DNA of 14,593 bases from Cryomorphaceae bacterium (GTDB taxonomy: Bacteria > Bacteroidota > Bacteroidia > Flavobacteriales > Schleiferiaceae), in NCBI GenBank assembly GCA_013911625.1, contig JACESW010000013.1, positions 1 to 14,593 on the forward strand, in the 5' to 3' direction. Under the pieces are notes generated by a model. It worked only from the letters and a program-made list of their open reading frames with translations, was not told where the DNA came from and made no database searches. Both the position numbers and the translations under genes were made by a program. Positions 1 through 7,594 of the stretch are shown one piece after another; the stretch's first letter is position 1; the number at the start of each line of letters is the position of its first letter.

Positions 1-1904
1 GATTTGATGGCTCCTTCACGGATCAACATTTGTACTTGCTTTTGATTCGCAAATTCTTCCTCAAGATCGAAGTGTGGTGCAGAGCTGTTTTCTACTCCAT
101 GAACATTTACCAAATATTGAGAAGAAGAAATATCGTCATGATTTGTACCGATCATGAAAATCAAATCTCCTTTGTCCTTATAGCCGAGTGTCGTTACAAA
201 TTTCTTGTCTTCAACTACCCCAATCATACCGATGGTAGGTGTAGGGAATACAGGCTCAACAGTATCACCGATTTGAGTCTGGTTGTAGAAACTAACATTA
301 CCCCCTGTAACTGGAGTTTCGAATTTCTCACAAGCTGCACTCATACCCTTTATAGAGCCCACAAACTGCCAGTAGACTTCTGGGTTATATGGGTTACCAA
401 AGTTCAAACAGTTCGTCACTGCTGAAGGAATACCCCCAGAACAAGTAATGTTTCTTGCAGCTTCACTTACAGCCATGGCACATCCTACTTCAGGATCAAC
501 ATGTACAAATCGTGAATTACAATCCACACTCATGGCCAAGGCCTTATCAGTACCTTTAATATTTACGACTCCAGCATCCGAAGGTGCGTTGGTACTCATA
601 TTGCGTGTACCTACCATACTATCGTACTGCTCGTAGATATATCTCTTTGAAGCAATGTTTGGCAAGGCCACCATCTGCTCGGCGACCGCTTTAAGATCAA
701 CTGGCTCTTCAACTGAGGAAATGTCAAATTTCTTGTACTCCTGGTAGTACGTAGGCTCAGACCATTCTCTGTGGTATACAGGTGCGTCTCCACCCAGTAC
801 AGCGCTGTCTGCAGGAATAGTACCCATCAGCTCCTCGCCCCAGTAGTAATTCACCGTGCCGCCTTCTGTTACAATACCAATCTCTTCACATTCAAGATCC
901 CACTTGTCGAAAATATCGAGAACCACCTGCTCCTTTCCTTTCTCAACAACCACAAGCATACGCTCTTGGCTCTCTGAAAGAAGGATTTCCCAGGCTTCCA
1001 TCTTCTGACGCAACGGCACTTTGTCCAACCAAATATCCATACCGTGCTCGCCAGCAGCAGACATCTCGCAAGATGAACAAGTAATACCTGCTGCACCCAT
1101 GTCCTGCATACCTACGACAGCATCAGTTTCGGCCAATTCCATAGTCGCCTCGAGCAATAACTTCTCTTGGAACGGATCTCCAACTTGTACTGATGGGATA
1201 TCCTCTGCACTGTCTTCGTCCAAATCCTTGGACGCAAACGAAGCACCGTGAATACCGTCTTTACCGGTTGCCGATCCAACGATAAATACCGGATTGCCTA
1301 CACCCGTAGAAGTAGCACTAATCTGCTTACCTACCTCAACGATACCGGCAGAAAAAGCATTTACCAACGGGTTTTGGTGGTAGCACTCGTCAAAGTATAC
1401 CTCGCCACCCACGATTGGGATACCGAAGCTGTTTCCGTAATCGCCAATTCCCTTGCTCACGCCTTTTACCAACCACTTTGTGCGGTCTTCAGTTGGTTTA
1501 CCGAAGCGCAGCGAGTTGAGCTGAGCAATTGGGCGAGCACCCATGGTGAAAATATCGCGGTTGATTCCACCAACTCCAGTTGCTGCACCTTGGTAAGGTT
1601 CTACAGCTGAAGGGTGGTTATGACTTTCAATCTTAAAAGCACAAGCCAAGCCATCGCCAATATCTACAAGACCTGCATTTTCTTCACCCGCTTCAACGAG
1701 CATGTGTGGGCCTTTTTTAGGCAGCTTTTTTAACCATACAATCGAATTCTTGTACGAGCAGTGCTCACTCCACATCACCCCATAAACAGAGAGTTCTAAG
1801 TAGTTCGGTGTGCGTCCAAGAATTTCTTTGATTTTATCAAACTCTTCAGGAAGTAGGCCCATTTCTTTGGCCTGATCTAAAGTGGCAACGGATGTGCTAT
1901 TCAT
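1..1904 (-). CDS. purL: Phosphoribosylformylglycinamidine synthase subunit PurL (3' end cut off by window)
   Basis: PurL catalyses the ATP-dependent conversion of FGAR to FGAM, the fourth step of de novo purine synthesis, in the cytoplasm. Reading the minus strand from the ATG at 1904-1902 gives 634 uninterrupted codons up to the window edge. The protein starts [20 protein letters not shown]. It carries the family hallmarks: [10 protein letters not shown] near residue 45, then [20 protein letters not shown] and the following GINRDIF (ATP/substrate site), and later [14 protein letters not shown]. The small PurL subunit type is usually about 730-750 residues, so roughly the last 100 are missing. 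The short N-terminus before WSEHCSYK shows it is the stand-alone subunit, not the 1200-1300-residue fused PurL. A PurS and PurQ partner should lie elsewhere. It is transcribed divergently from the amidohydrolase, with 56 bases between the starts. Several open frames on the opposite strand are shadows. Confidence 0.97.
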   Translation of the reverse strand, partial: MNSTSVATLDQAKEMGLLPEEFDKIKEILGRTPNYLELSVYGVMWSEHCSYKNSIVWLKKLPKKGPHMLVEAGEENAGLVDIGDGLACAFKIESHNHPSAVEPYQGAATGVGGINRDIFTMGARPIAQLNSLRFGKPTEDRTKWLVKGVSKGIGDYGNSFGIPIVGGEVYFDECYHQNPLVNAFSAGIVEVGKQISATSTGVGNPVFIVGSATGKDGIHGASFASKDLDEDSAEDIPSVQVGDPFQEKLLLEATMELAETDAVVGMQDMGAAGITCSSCEMSAAGEHGMDIWLDKVPLRQKMEAWEILLSESQERMLVVVEKGKEQVVLDIFDKWDLECEEIGIVTEGGTVNYYWGEELMGTIPADSAVLGGDAPVYHREWSEPTYYQEYKKFDISSVEEPVDLKAVAEQMVALPNIASKRYIYEQYDSMVGTRNMSTNAPSDAGVVNIKGTDKALAMSVDCNSRFVHVDPEVGCAMAVSEAARNITCSGGIPSAVTNCLNFGNPYNPEVYWQFVGSIKGMSAACEKFETPVTGGNVSFYNQTQIGDTVEPVFPTPTIGMIGVVEDKKFVTTLGYKDKGDLIFMIGTNHDDISSSQYLVNVHGVENSSAPHFDLEEEFANQKQVQMLIREGAIK

Positions 1905-1922
1905 TGTAATAAAGAATTTGTG

Positions 1923-1930
1923 CAAATTTA
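1923..1930 (-). promoter_or_regulatory. Candidate -7 box for purL
   Basis: On the minus strand these bases read TAAATTTG, an exact match to the Bacteroidetes -7 consensus TAnnTTTG. They lie 18 bases upstream of the purL ATG, implying a leader of only about 10-12 bases. No TTG lies at the expected 17-23-base spacing; the nearest is 13 bases away. The call therefore rests on the -7 element and position alone. Confidence 0.4.
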
Positions 1931-1960
1931 CACATTCTAAGACCAACACATTTCATTTCA

Positions 1961-3619
1961 ATGCGCAATCTTTCTCACACTTTTGGCCGTTTTGTTGTTT
2001 ATAACCTGCTATGGGTTTTTACCTTAACCAGCTGCCAAAACCCTCAAGAGTTCGACCTACTCCTGAAGGACTTCAAATTACACAGTCCCGATAATACCAT
2101 TACTCGCCACGAAGGCTCGGAGTTTTGGATTGCCGTACAAGACGGTAAGATTGCAGAAATCATTGACATCACCCAGCACACTGTCCTGCCCAAAGGGAAA
2201 ACAGAACTCTCTCTTGACGGACAACACCTCTACCCTGGGTTTATAGATGCCCACGGCCACCTTTTTGGATATGCGGAAATGTTAACGATGGTCAATTTGG
2301 TGGGTGCGCAAAGCAAGGCGGAGTGCCTTGAACGCATTGAGAAATTTATAGAATTGCACCCCAATAATGAGTGGATTATTGGCCGCGGCTGGGACCAAAA
2401 CGATTGGCCCGTAAAGGAATTTCCTACTTCCGAAGATTTAGCCGCTTTCAGTGGGGTTAAGATCTACTTAACACGAATTGACGGACATGCTGCATGGGTG
2501 AATCAAACCGTCCTAGATGCTTTTAACATCACCAAAGAAACGGACATTGATGGCGGAGCCATTATCGAAGGTGTATTGGTGGATAATGCAGAACAACTGG
2601 TAGAACTGCCCGAACACAGCTCAAGGTTTTGGAGAAATGCACTCTTACAAGCCCAAGATAGTTTGGTGAAGTACGGGTTGACGGCGATGACCGATGCAGG
2701 CTTAAGCACTAAGAAAATCCTCATTCTTGACTCGCTTCAAAACGAAGGCAAGTTTGGATTGGTGGTCAACGCGATGATTTCAAATACCGAAGAAGACTTG
2801 TCGTATTTCGAATCTCATGGGCCAATTCTTAAAGACCTCCTTCGGGTGAAAAGTGTAAAAGCATATCTCGACGGTGCCCTTGGCTCAAGAGGCGCATTGC
2901 TCAGAGCACCCTACCACGATCTCCCGGAACACTATGGATTGCCGTTGTTAGCACCTAGTGATTTAGACCTGTTGAGAGACCGCTGCTTGCAAAACGATTG
3001 GCAACTCTGCGTGCATGCTATCGGCGACAGCGCACACCATGTTTTGTTGGAGAGCTTCAATGAATTGGACCGTGAAAAAGACCTGAGATTTAGAGTAGAG
3101 CATGCGCAGATTATGACACCTGAAGACAGCGCCTATTACACCCACCCAAATATTGTTGCCTCGGTACAACCTACGCACGCAACAAGCGACATGTATTGGG
3201 CTGAGGAGCGCTTAGGTCACCACAGGATCGGGCATGCATACAGCTACAAGCGCATTCTGAATGCGTCGGGCTTGCTTGCCTTGGGTACAGACTTTCCTAT
3301 TGAACACATCGACCCATTAAACACCTTCTTTGCCGCGGTAGACAGAACAGATAAACAGCATTGGCCTGAAGGTGGATTCAATGCTGACCAGAAACTAAGT
3401 CCGAAAGAAGCCCTTGAAGGCATGACCTACGGAGCCGCATATAGCGCTTTTGGAGAAGAGCAGTACGGAAGTATCAAAATTGGCCAACGTGCCAACTTCA
3501 CAGTATTAAATCAAGACCTCTTTAACAGCGCAGAACGTAATAGGAATAGCTGTAAAGTGATCAAAACAATACTCTCAGGAAAAGTTGTTTTTGAGGTAAA
3601 ACAGCAAGTGTACAATTGA
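1961..3619 (+). CDS. Lipoprotein amidohydrolase, YtcJ-like (amidohydrolase family 3)
   Basis: This is a probable metal-dependent hydrolase of the amidohydrolase superfamily, acting on an unknown amide or related bond. The N-terminus has basic residues, a hydrophobic stretch (about residues 11-22) and a lipobox LTSC with Cys25, so it should be exported and lipid-anchored. Metal-site signatures follow in superfamily order: FIDAHGHL with His98 and His100, a conserved KAYLDGALGSR with Lys300, VHAIGD with His352, EHAQIM with His381, and GTDFP with Asp444. At 552 residues it matches the YtcJ/NfdA group. Relatives include N-substituted formamide deformylases, but the substrate cannot be read from sequence. 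The ATG at 1961 gives a complete signal peptide. No good Shine-Dalgarno is visible. An acyl-CoA ligase follows after 54 bases without a terminator, so cotranscription is possible. After the Cys comes QNPQE, which is only weakly like the acidic surface-export signals of Bacteroidetes lipoproteins. Confidence 0.88.
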   Translation: MRNLSHTFGRFVVYNLLWVFTLTSCQNPQEFDLLLKDFKLHSPDNTITRHEGSEFWIAVQDGKIAEIIDITQHTVLPKGKTELSLDGQHLYPGFIDAHGHLFGYAEMLTMVNLVGAQSKAECLERIEKFIELHPNNEWIIGRGWDQNDWPVKEFPTSEDLAAFSGVKIYLTRIDGHAAWVNQTVLDAFNITKETDIDGGAIIEGVLVDNAEQLVELPEHSSRFWRNALLQAQDSLVKYGLTAMTDAGLSTKKILILDSLQNEGKFGLVVNAMISNTEEDLSYFESHGPILKDLLRVKSVKAYLDGALGSRGALLRAPYHDLPEHYGLPLLAPSDLDLLRDRCLQNDWQLCVHAIGDSAHHVLLESFNELDREKDLRFRVEHAQIMTPEDSAYYTHPNIVASVQPTHATSDMYWAEERLGHHRIGHAYSYKRILNASGLLALGTDFPIEHIDPLNTFFAAVDRTDKQHWPEGGFNADQKLSPKEALEGMTYGAAYSAFGEEQYGSIKIGQRANFTVLNQDLFNSAERNRNSCKVIKTILSGKVVFEVKQQVYN

Positions 3620-3673
3620 CCTTTTTTAGTATCTTGAAGCTCACTTAACACGACACACAAACATCACGATAAC

Positions 3674-5452
3674 ATGAACAACCCTACTCGCTTATTTGAT
3701 TTCCCGAGATACCAGCAAGAGCATTTCCCGTTAGAGGTAATGATGTCTTCTAAAGTTGGAGGAGAATGGAAGAGCTACAGCACAAGTGAATTTATTGACG
3801 CCGTAAATCAAGCAGCCCGCGGCCTACTCGAATTGGGCATTAAGCACGGAGATAAGGTAGCATTGATTGCCCACAATAACCGTTGCGAATGGAACATCAT
3901 GGACCATGCATTATTGCAGATTGGTGCCGTAGATGTACCGATCTACCCAACGATGACTGAAGATGATTACGAATACATTTTCAACCACAGTGAAAGCATC
4001 TACTGTTTTGTCTCGAACGACGAACTATATGACAAGGTGTCCAATGTACTCGACAAGTGTAAGGACATGAAGAAAGTGTATTCTTTCGAGAAATACGAAG
4101 GGCGCAATCACTGGTCTGAAGTATTAGCCTTGGGCGAGAGCATGGACCGTCAAGAAGAGATGGAGAAGTTTATGGCCAGCGTAAAGCCTGAAGATTTGGC
4201 AACGATCATTTACACCTCTGGTACCACAGGTTTGCCAAAGGGTGTAATGCTGAGCCATGCAAACATCTCTACTACGGTAATTGCAGCTACCCCAAGAATT
4301 CCAGGACTGCCGAGAGGTCAAGCGAAAACATTGAGCTTCCTTCCGGTATGTCACAGTTTCGAACGCTTCATTCACTACTTATATATGTACAATGGGGCTT
4401 CTATCTACTTCGCAGAAGCTCTGGATACGCTCAAAGCGGATCTCAACATGGTTCAGCCTACGATCTTCACAGCAGTACCGCGCCTACTCGAGAAGTTCTT
4501 TGACGGTATTGTTGCGAACGGTACTTCAGCAGGTGGCGTGAAAGCTAGAATCTTTGAGTGGGCCGTATCCCTTGCACTAAAATGGGAGCCTGAGCATGCG
4601 AATGGAGCATTCTACCACTGGAAGTTGGGCATCGCAGATAAACTAGTATTCAGTAAAGTACGTGCTGCACTTGGAATGAGCAATATTGCAGCCATCGCGT
4701 GTGGTTCTGCTGCATTACAACCAAGGCTACTGCGTTTCTTCTCAGGAATGGGTGCACCTATCCTTGAAGGGTACGGCCTTACTGAAACAGCGCCTGTAAT
4801 TTCCGTGAACACTACGGCTGAGCCGGGTATGATTCGAGTAGGATACGTTGGAAAATGTATCGCCGGTGTAGAAGCGAAGATTGCTGATGATGGTGAAATC
4901 CTTGCAAAAGGACCGAACATCATGATGGGCTATTACAAACAACCCGAACTCACTGCAGAGGTAATGACGGACGGTTGGTTCCATACTGGTGATATTGGTG
5001 TTATCGAAGATGGATTCATTAAGATTACCGATCGTAAGAAAGAGATGTTCAAAACATCTGCAGGTAAATACATTGCCCCGCAGTTAATTGAAAACGAACT
5101 AAAAGCATCGCACCTCATTGCACAAAGTATGGTCGTAGGTGAAGGCCGCAACTTCCCTTCAGCAATTTGTATCCTCAACGAGGACGGCGTAAAAGAGTGG
5201 TGTTCTCGTCACGATATCGCCTACACAGACTTCGATACCATGTCTAAAGACCAGCGCGTTATCGACCGTGTATGGCAAGATGTAGAGAAGGCTAATGCCA
5301 ACTTCGGTCAATGGGAGAAGGTTAAGAAAATCATCATTGATACCGATGAGTTTACTGTAGAAAACGGCTGTCTTACACCAACCTTTAAGGTGAAGCGTAA
5401 GCCTATTCTAGCAAAATACACAGACCAAATTAACGCCATCTACCCGTCATAA
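3674..5452 (+). CDS. Long-chain fatty-acid--CoA ligase (AMP-forming)
   Basis: This enzyme activates long-chain fatty acids to acyl-CoA through an acyl-adenylate, for lipid synthesis or beta-oxidation. It belongs to the ANL adenylating superfamily. The P-loop-like motif YTSGTTGLPKGV lies at residues 180-191. GYGLTET is at 366-372, the TGD ribose-binding Asp is Asp440, and the hinge motif ITDRKKE is at 451-457. The segment KTSAGKYIAPQLIE at 460-473 is typical of long-chain ligases (ACSL/FadD15-like). Near the C-terminus LTPTFKVKRK contains Lys572, the likely adenylation lysine. At 592 residues it is full length for the group. It has no signal peptide and is probably cytoplasmic or peripheral to the membrane. 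It follows the amidohydrolase at 54 bases and ends just before a strong terminator. Chain-length preference cannot be judged, so I give no gene symbol. Confidence 0.93.
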   Translation: MNNPTRLFDFPRYQQEHFPLEVMMSSKVGGEWKSYSTSEFIDAVNQAARGLLELGIKHGDKVALIAHNNRCEWNIMDHALLQIGAVDVPIYPTMTEDDYEYIFNHSESIYCFVSNDELYDKVSNVLDKCKDMKKVYSFEKYEGRNHWSEVLALGESMDRQEEMEKFMASVKPEDLATIIYTSGTTGLPKGVMLSHANISTTVIAATPRIPGLPRGQAKTLSFLPVCHSFERFIHYLYMYNGASIYFAEALDTLKADLNMVQPTIFTAVPRLLEKFFDGIVANGTSAGGVKARIFEWAVSLALKWEPEHANGAFYHWKLGIADKLVFSKVRAALGMSNIAAIACGSAALQPRLLRFFSGMGAPILEGYGLTETAPVISVNTTAEPGMIRVGYVGKCIAGVEAKIADDGEILAKGPNIMMGYYKQPELTAEVMTDGWFHTGDIGVIEDGFIKITDRKKEMFKTSAGKYIAPQLIENELKASHLIAQSMVVGEGRNFPSAICILNEDGVKEWCSRHDIAYTDFDTMSKDQRVIDRVWQDVEKANANFGQWEKVKKIIIDTDEFTVENGCLTPTFKVKRKPILAKYTDQINAIYPS

Positions 5453-5473
5453 ACCGACGGTTAATCGCATAGT

Positions 5474-5503
5474 AAACCGCGCCTTAAGGCGCGGTTTTTT
5501 TTT
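5474..5503 (+). terminator. Rho-independent terminator after the acyl-CoA ligase gene
   Basis: A perfect hairpin with arms AAACCGCGCC and GGCGCGGTTT around a TTAA loop runs straight into a nine-T tract (5495-5503). It begins 22 bases after the ligase stop codon. The U-tract supports plus-strand termination. Confidence 0.93.
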
Positions 5504-5548
5504 ATCCCAAACCTTTCGACTTCCTGGCCATTCAAAAATGTTGGGTAC

Positions 5549-5576
5549 AAAAAAACCCACTCCTACTGGAGTGGGC
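5549..5576 (-). terminator. Rho-independent terminator after rpsT
   Basis: The arms CCCACTCC (5556-5563) and GGAGTGGG (5568-5575) enclose a four-base loop. On the minus strand the hairpin is followed by seven T residues (5555-5549). It starts 32 bases beyond the rpsT stop and lies back to back with the ligase terminator, insulating the two convergent units. Confidence 0.92.
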
Positions 5577-5607
5577 TCAAAAAATCTTTACACCGCTTAA
5601 GTAAAGC

Positions 5608-5859
5608 TTATAGAGCAGCTACGTGCTTTGCTAAGCTAGACTTCAAGTTTGAAGCTTTCTTCTTGTGGATGATGTTGCGCTTTGCCAACTTATCCAACAT
5701 AGAAGATACGCGTGGAAGCATTTCTGCTGCCTCACCTGCATCAGTGGTGCCGCGAAGTTTTCTCACAGCGTTACGTGTCGTTTTGTGGTAGTAACGATTG
5801 TGAGCAGCCTTTCTGGCTGTTTGACGAATTCTCTTTAAAGCAGACTTATGATTTGCCAT
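5608..5859 (-). CDS. rpsT: 30S ribosomal protein S20
   Basis: S20 is a small basic protein that binds 16S rRNA early in 30S subunit assembly. The 83-residue product begins [18 protein letters not shown], the classic S20 N-terminus. It is Lys/Arg rich throughout and ends in a helix containing [16 protein letters not shown], as expected for an 83-88-residue family. The start ATG (5859-5857) is 22 bases from the 3' end of tRNA-Glu on the same strand. That spacer is AT-rich, with no evident Shine-Dalgarno and no room for its own promoter, so it is probably cotranscribed with the tRNA. If so, tRNA 3' processing would create the rpsT mRNA 5' end. A strong terminator follows. Confidence 0.98.
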   Translation of the reverse strand: MANHKSALKRIRQTARKAAHNRYYHKTTRNAVRKLRGTTDAGEAAEMLPRVSSMLDKLAKRNIIHKKKASNLKSSLAKHVAAL

Positions 5860-5881
5860 GTCTTTAATTAATTTTTAGTTG

Positions 5882-5954
5882 TGACCCGTACGGGAATCGA
5901 ACCCGTGTTTCCGCCGTGAAAGGGCGGCGTCCTGGACCGCTAGACGAACGGGCC
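5882..5954 (-). tRNA. tRNA-Glu (anticodon UUC)
   Basis: The 73 bases fold as a cloverleaf. The acceptor arms are GGCCCGT and ACGGGTC. The anticodon stem CCGCC/GGCGG encloses the loop CTTTCAC, giving anticodon TTC (5920-5918). The T arm carries GGTTCGAATCC. The discriminator base is A and the next bases are CAA, so the CCA tail is not encoded and must be added enzymatically. The gene sits between proS and rpsT on the same strand. Confidence 0.96.
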
Positions 5955-5956
5955 AT

Positions 5957-5990
5957 AATGTTCCAGAACATTCCCCTCTTTTGTTTGGGG
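5957..5990 (-). other. Two inverted repeats in the tRNA-Glu 5' leader
   Basis: Between the promoter and the mature tRNA 5' end the transcript could form two small hairpins. The first pairs CCCC with GGGG (5990-5987 and 5976-5973). The second pairs AATGTTC with GAACATT across two bases (5957-5972), ending two bases before tRNA position 1. They may shape RNase P processing or leader stability. The function is inferred only from position and pairing; the two-base loop of the second would need to open somewhat in RNA. Confidence 0.4.
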
Positions 5991-5994
5991 AGTG

Positions 5995-6024
5995 CAAATG
6001 TAACAACGATTTTGAGTTCTGCAA
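5995..6024 (-). promoter_or_regulatory. Promoter for tRNA-Glu and rpsT
   Basis: On the minus strand TTG (6024-6022), a 19-base spacer, then TACATTTG (6002-5995) match the Bacteroidetes housekeeping consensus TTG/TAnnTTTG in both elements and in spacing. Transcription should start near 5988-5990, about 35 bases before the tRNA. It is the clearest promoter in the window and the main phylum-level signature. Confidence 0.75.
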
Positions 6025-6035
6025 CACCTCTACTT

Positions 6036-6055
6036 AAAAAATCGAAGTTTTTTTT
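6036..6055 (-). terminator. Weak A/T hairpin just after proS
   Basis: Immediately past the proS stop, eight A residues, CTTCGA and six T residues could form an all-A/U hairpin ending in a U-tract. It has no G/C pairs to stabilise it, so it may end proS transcripts only partly and allow read-through into tRNA-Glu and rpsT. Confidence 0.25.
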
Positions 6056-6058
6056 GTC

Positions 6059-7534
6059 CTAGTAGGCCTTAGCAAACACTACCCTTTGCGTACTTGGATT
6101 GCCCGTAAGAATACACTTGCCCTCCTCTTGGTTGTTATTCAATGGAATACAACGGATAGTCGCCTTAGTTAAATCCTTGATTTTATCTTCTGTTTCAGTC
6201 GTTCCGTCCCAGTGTGCGTATACGAATCCTGGGTTTCCTTTCATCAATGCCTTAAATTCTTCCCAGGTATCCGCTGTCTGACTGTTTTCCTCTCTAAAGG
6301 ATAGCGCCTTTTCAAATAGCGATGCCTGAATTTCATCAAGCAAGGCCGGGATCGCTGTGGCAACCTCATCCTGCTGCATGAACTGCTTAGTGAGCGTGTC
6401 GCGGCGCGCTACCTCAACAGAGCCTTTTTCAAGATCTTTAGGTCCGATTGCAATCCTTATAGGCACCCCCTGAAGCTCGTATTGATTGAATTTCCAACCC
6501 GGCTTATGGGTATCTCTATTATCGAACTTCACAGTTACACCAGCAGCGCGCAAATCTTTCATGAGACCTTCAGCCACTTCTGAAATAGCATCTAATTGCT
6601 CTTGCCCCTTGTAAATAGGTACAATCACTACTTGATATGGAGCCAATTTTGGAGGCAACACCAAGCCATTATCATCACTGTGTGTCATAATCAAAGCACC
6701 CATCAATCGAGTACTAACACCCCATGACGTGGCCCATACGTATTCCTGCGTACCTTCTTTGGTTTGGAACTTTACATCAAATGCTTTCGCGAAATTTTGA
6801 CCTAAGAAGTGTGAAGTACCTGCTTGTAATGCTTTACCATCTTGCATCAAGGCCTCAATACAATACGTTTCTAAAGCGCCGGCAAATCGTTCGCCCTCAG
6901 TTTTTAGACCGCGTAAAACTGGAATTGCCATGACCTCCTCGACAAAAGTTGCATAAACATCAAGCATTGTTTCAGCCTCCTGGATAGCTTCTTCCTTGGT
7001 CGCGTGCGCTGTATGGCCTTCTTGCCACAAAAACTCGGCTGTACGCAAGAACAAACGCGTTCTCATCTCCCAACGAACTACATTGGCCCACTGGTTCACG
7101 AGAATAGGTAAGTCGCGGTAGCTCTGAATCCAATCCTTATAAGTGTCCCAAATAATGGTTTCTGAAGTAGGACGTACAATCAATTCTTCTTCCAACTTCG
7201 CTGCAGGATCTACAACTACACCACCTCCGTTTGGATCGTCTTTTAGGCGGTAATGTGTTACCACAGCACATTCTTTCGCAAAACCGTCAACATGAGAGGC
7301 TTCCTTCGAGAAATAAGACTTCGGGATGAACAAGGGGAAATAGGCATTCATATGGCCTGTTTCTTTGAAGCGACGATCAAGGTCAGCTTGAATGCTTTCC
7401 CAAATTGCAAAACCGTAAGGCTTGATTACCATAGATCCGCGCACACCTGAATTCTGCGCCAAATCGGCCTTAACGACCAATTCATTGTACCATTTAGAGT
7501 AATCCTGCTCGCGCGTGGTTAAATGCTTTCCCAT
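6059..7534 (-). CDS. proS: Prolyl-tRNA synthetase, archaeal/eukaryotic-like short type
   Basis: ProS charges tRNA-Pro with proline in the cytoplasm. The 491-residue product is a class II synthetase lacking the editing insertion of the roughly 570-residue E. coli type. RPTSET is at 121-126, the motif 2 region [17 protein letters not shown] at 152-168, a proline-pocket WQEGHTAH at 170-177, and the motif 3 region around [16 protein letters not shown] at 280-295. An anticodon-binding domain follows, then a C-terminal domain ending in the family's terminal AKAY tyrosine. That last domain normally has a four-Cys zinc site, but here only Cys462 and Cys474 are visible. The first pair is replaced around HWDG (441-444) and CxxC has become CILT. 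The gene is divergent from the repeat lipoprotein with 60 bases between starts, and lies upstream of tRNA-Glu and rpsT. Confidence 0.97.
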   Translation of the reverse strand: MGKHLTTREQDYSKWYNELVVKADLAQNSGVRGSMVIKPYGFAIWESIQADLDRRFKETGHMNAYFPLFIPKSYFSKEASHVDGFAKECAVVTHYRLKDDPNGGGVVVDPAAKLEEELIVRPTSETIIWDTYKDWIQSYRDLPILVNQWANVVRWEMRTRLFLRTAEFLWQEGHTAHATKEEAIQEAETMLDVYATFVEEVMAIPVLRGLKTEGERFAGALETYCIEALMQDGKALQAGTSHFLGQNFAKAFDVKFQTKEGTQEYVWATSWGVSTRLMGALIMTHSDDNGLVLPPKLAPYQVVIVPIYKGQEQLDAISEVAEGLMKDLRAAGVTVKFDNRDTHKPGWKFNQYELQGVPIRIAIGPKDLEKGSVEVARRDTLTKQFMQQDEVATAIPALLDEIQASLFEKALSFREENSQTADTWEEFKALMKGNPGFVYAHWDGTTETEDKIKDLTKATIRCIPLNNNQEEGKCILTGNPSTQRVVFAKAY

Positions 7535-7578
7535 TGTATTAGAGTTGGTATGACTTTTGTAAATTGTAAACTGAATGG

Positions 7579-7586
7579 CAAACTTA
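7579..7586 (-). promoter_or_regulatory. Candidate -7 box for proS
   Basis: On the minus strand these bases read TAAGTTTG, an exact TAnnTTTG match 44 bases upstream of the proS ATG, implying a leader of about 35-40 bases. No convincing TTG occurs at the usual spacing; that region lies inside the start of the divergent lipoprotein gene. Confidence 0.38.
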
Positions 7587-7594
7587 CTGAAGTT

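Noticed and set aside
30..1610. Several open frames on the plus strand in the first 1.6 kb.
   Set aside because: They lie antisense to the clearly recognisable purL coding frame, have no family resemblance, and break repeatedly, while the minus frame stays open for 634 codons.
1905..1960. Purine riboswitch or other structured leader upstream of purL.
   Set aside because: Only 56 bases separate the divergent starts and no conserved aptamer or strong hairpin is visible.
3620..3673. Promoter for the acyl-CoA ligase gene (TATCTTGA, or TACAATTG near the preceding stop).
   Set aside because: Both differ from TAnnTTTG and the first lacks a suitably spaced TTG; cotranscription with the upstream gene is equally possible.
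7523..7594. An upstream ATG at 7523 extending the repeat lipoprotein by 24 residues.
   Set aside because: It would overlap the first codons of proS and bury the lipoprotein signal peptide inside the chain; the ATG at 7595 puts the signal at the N-terminus.
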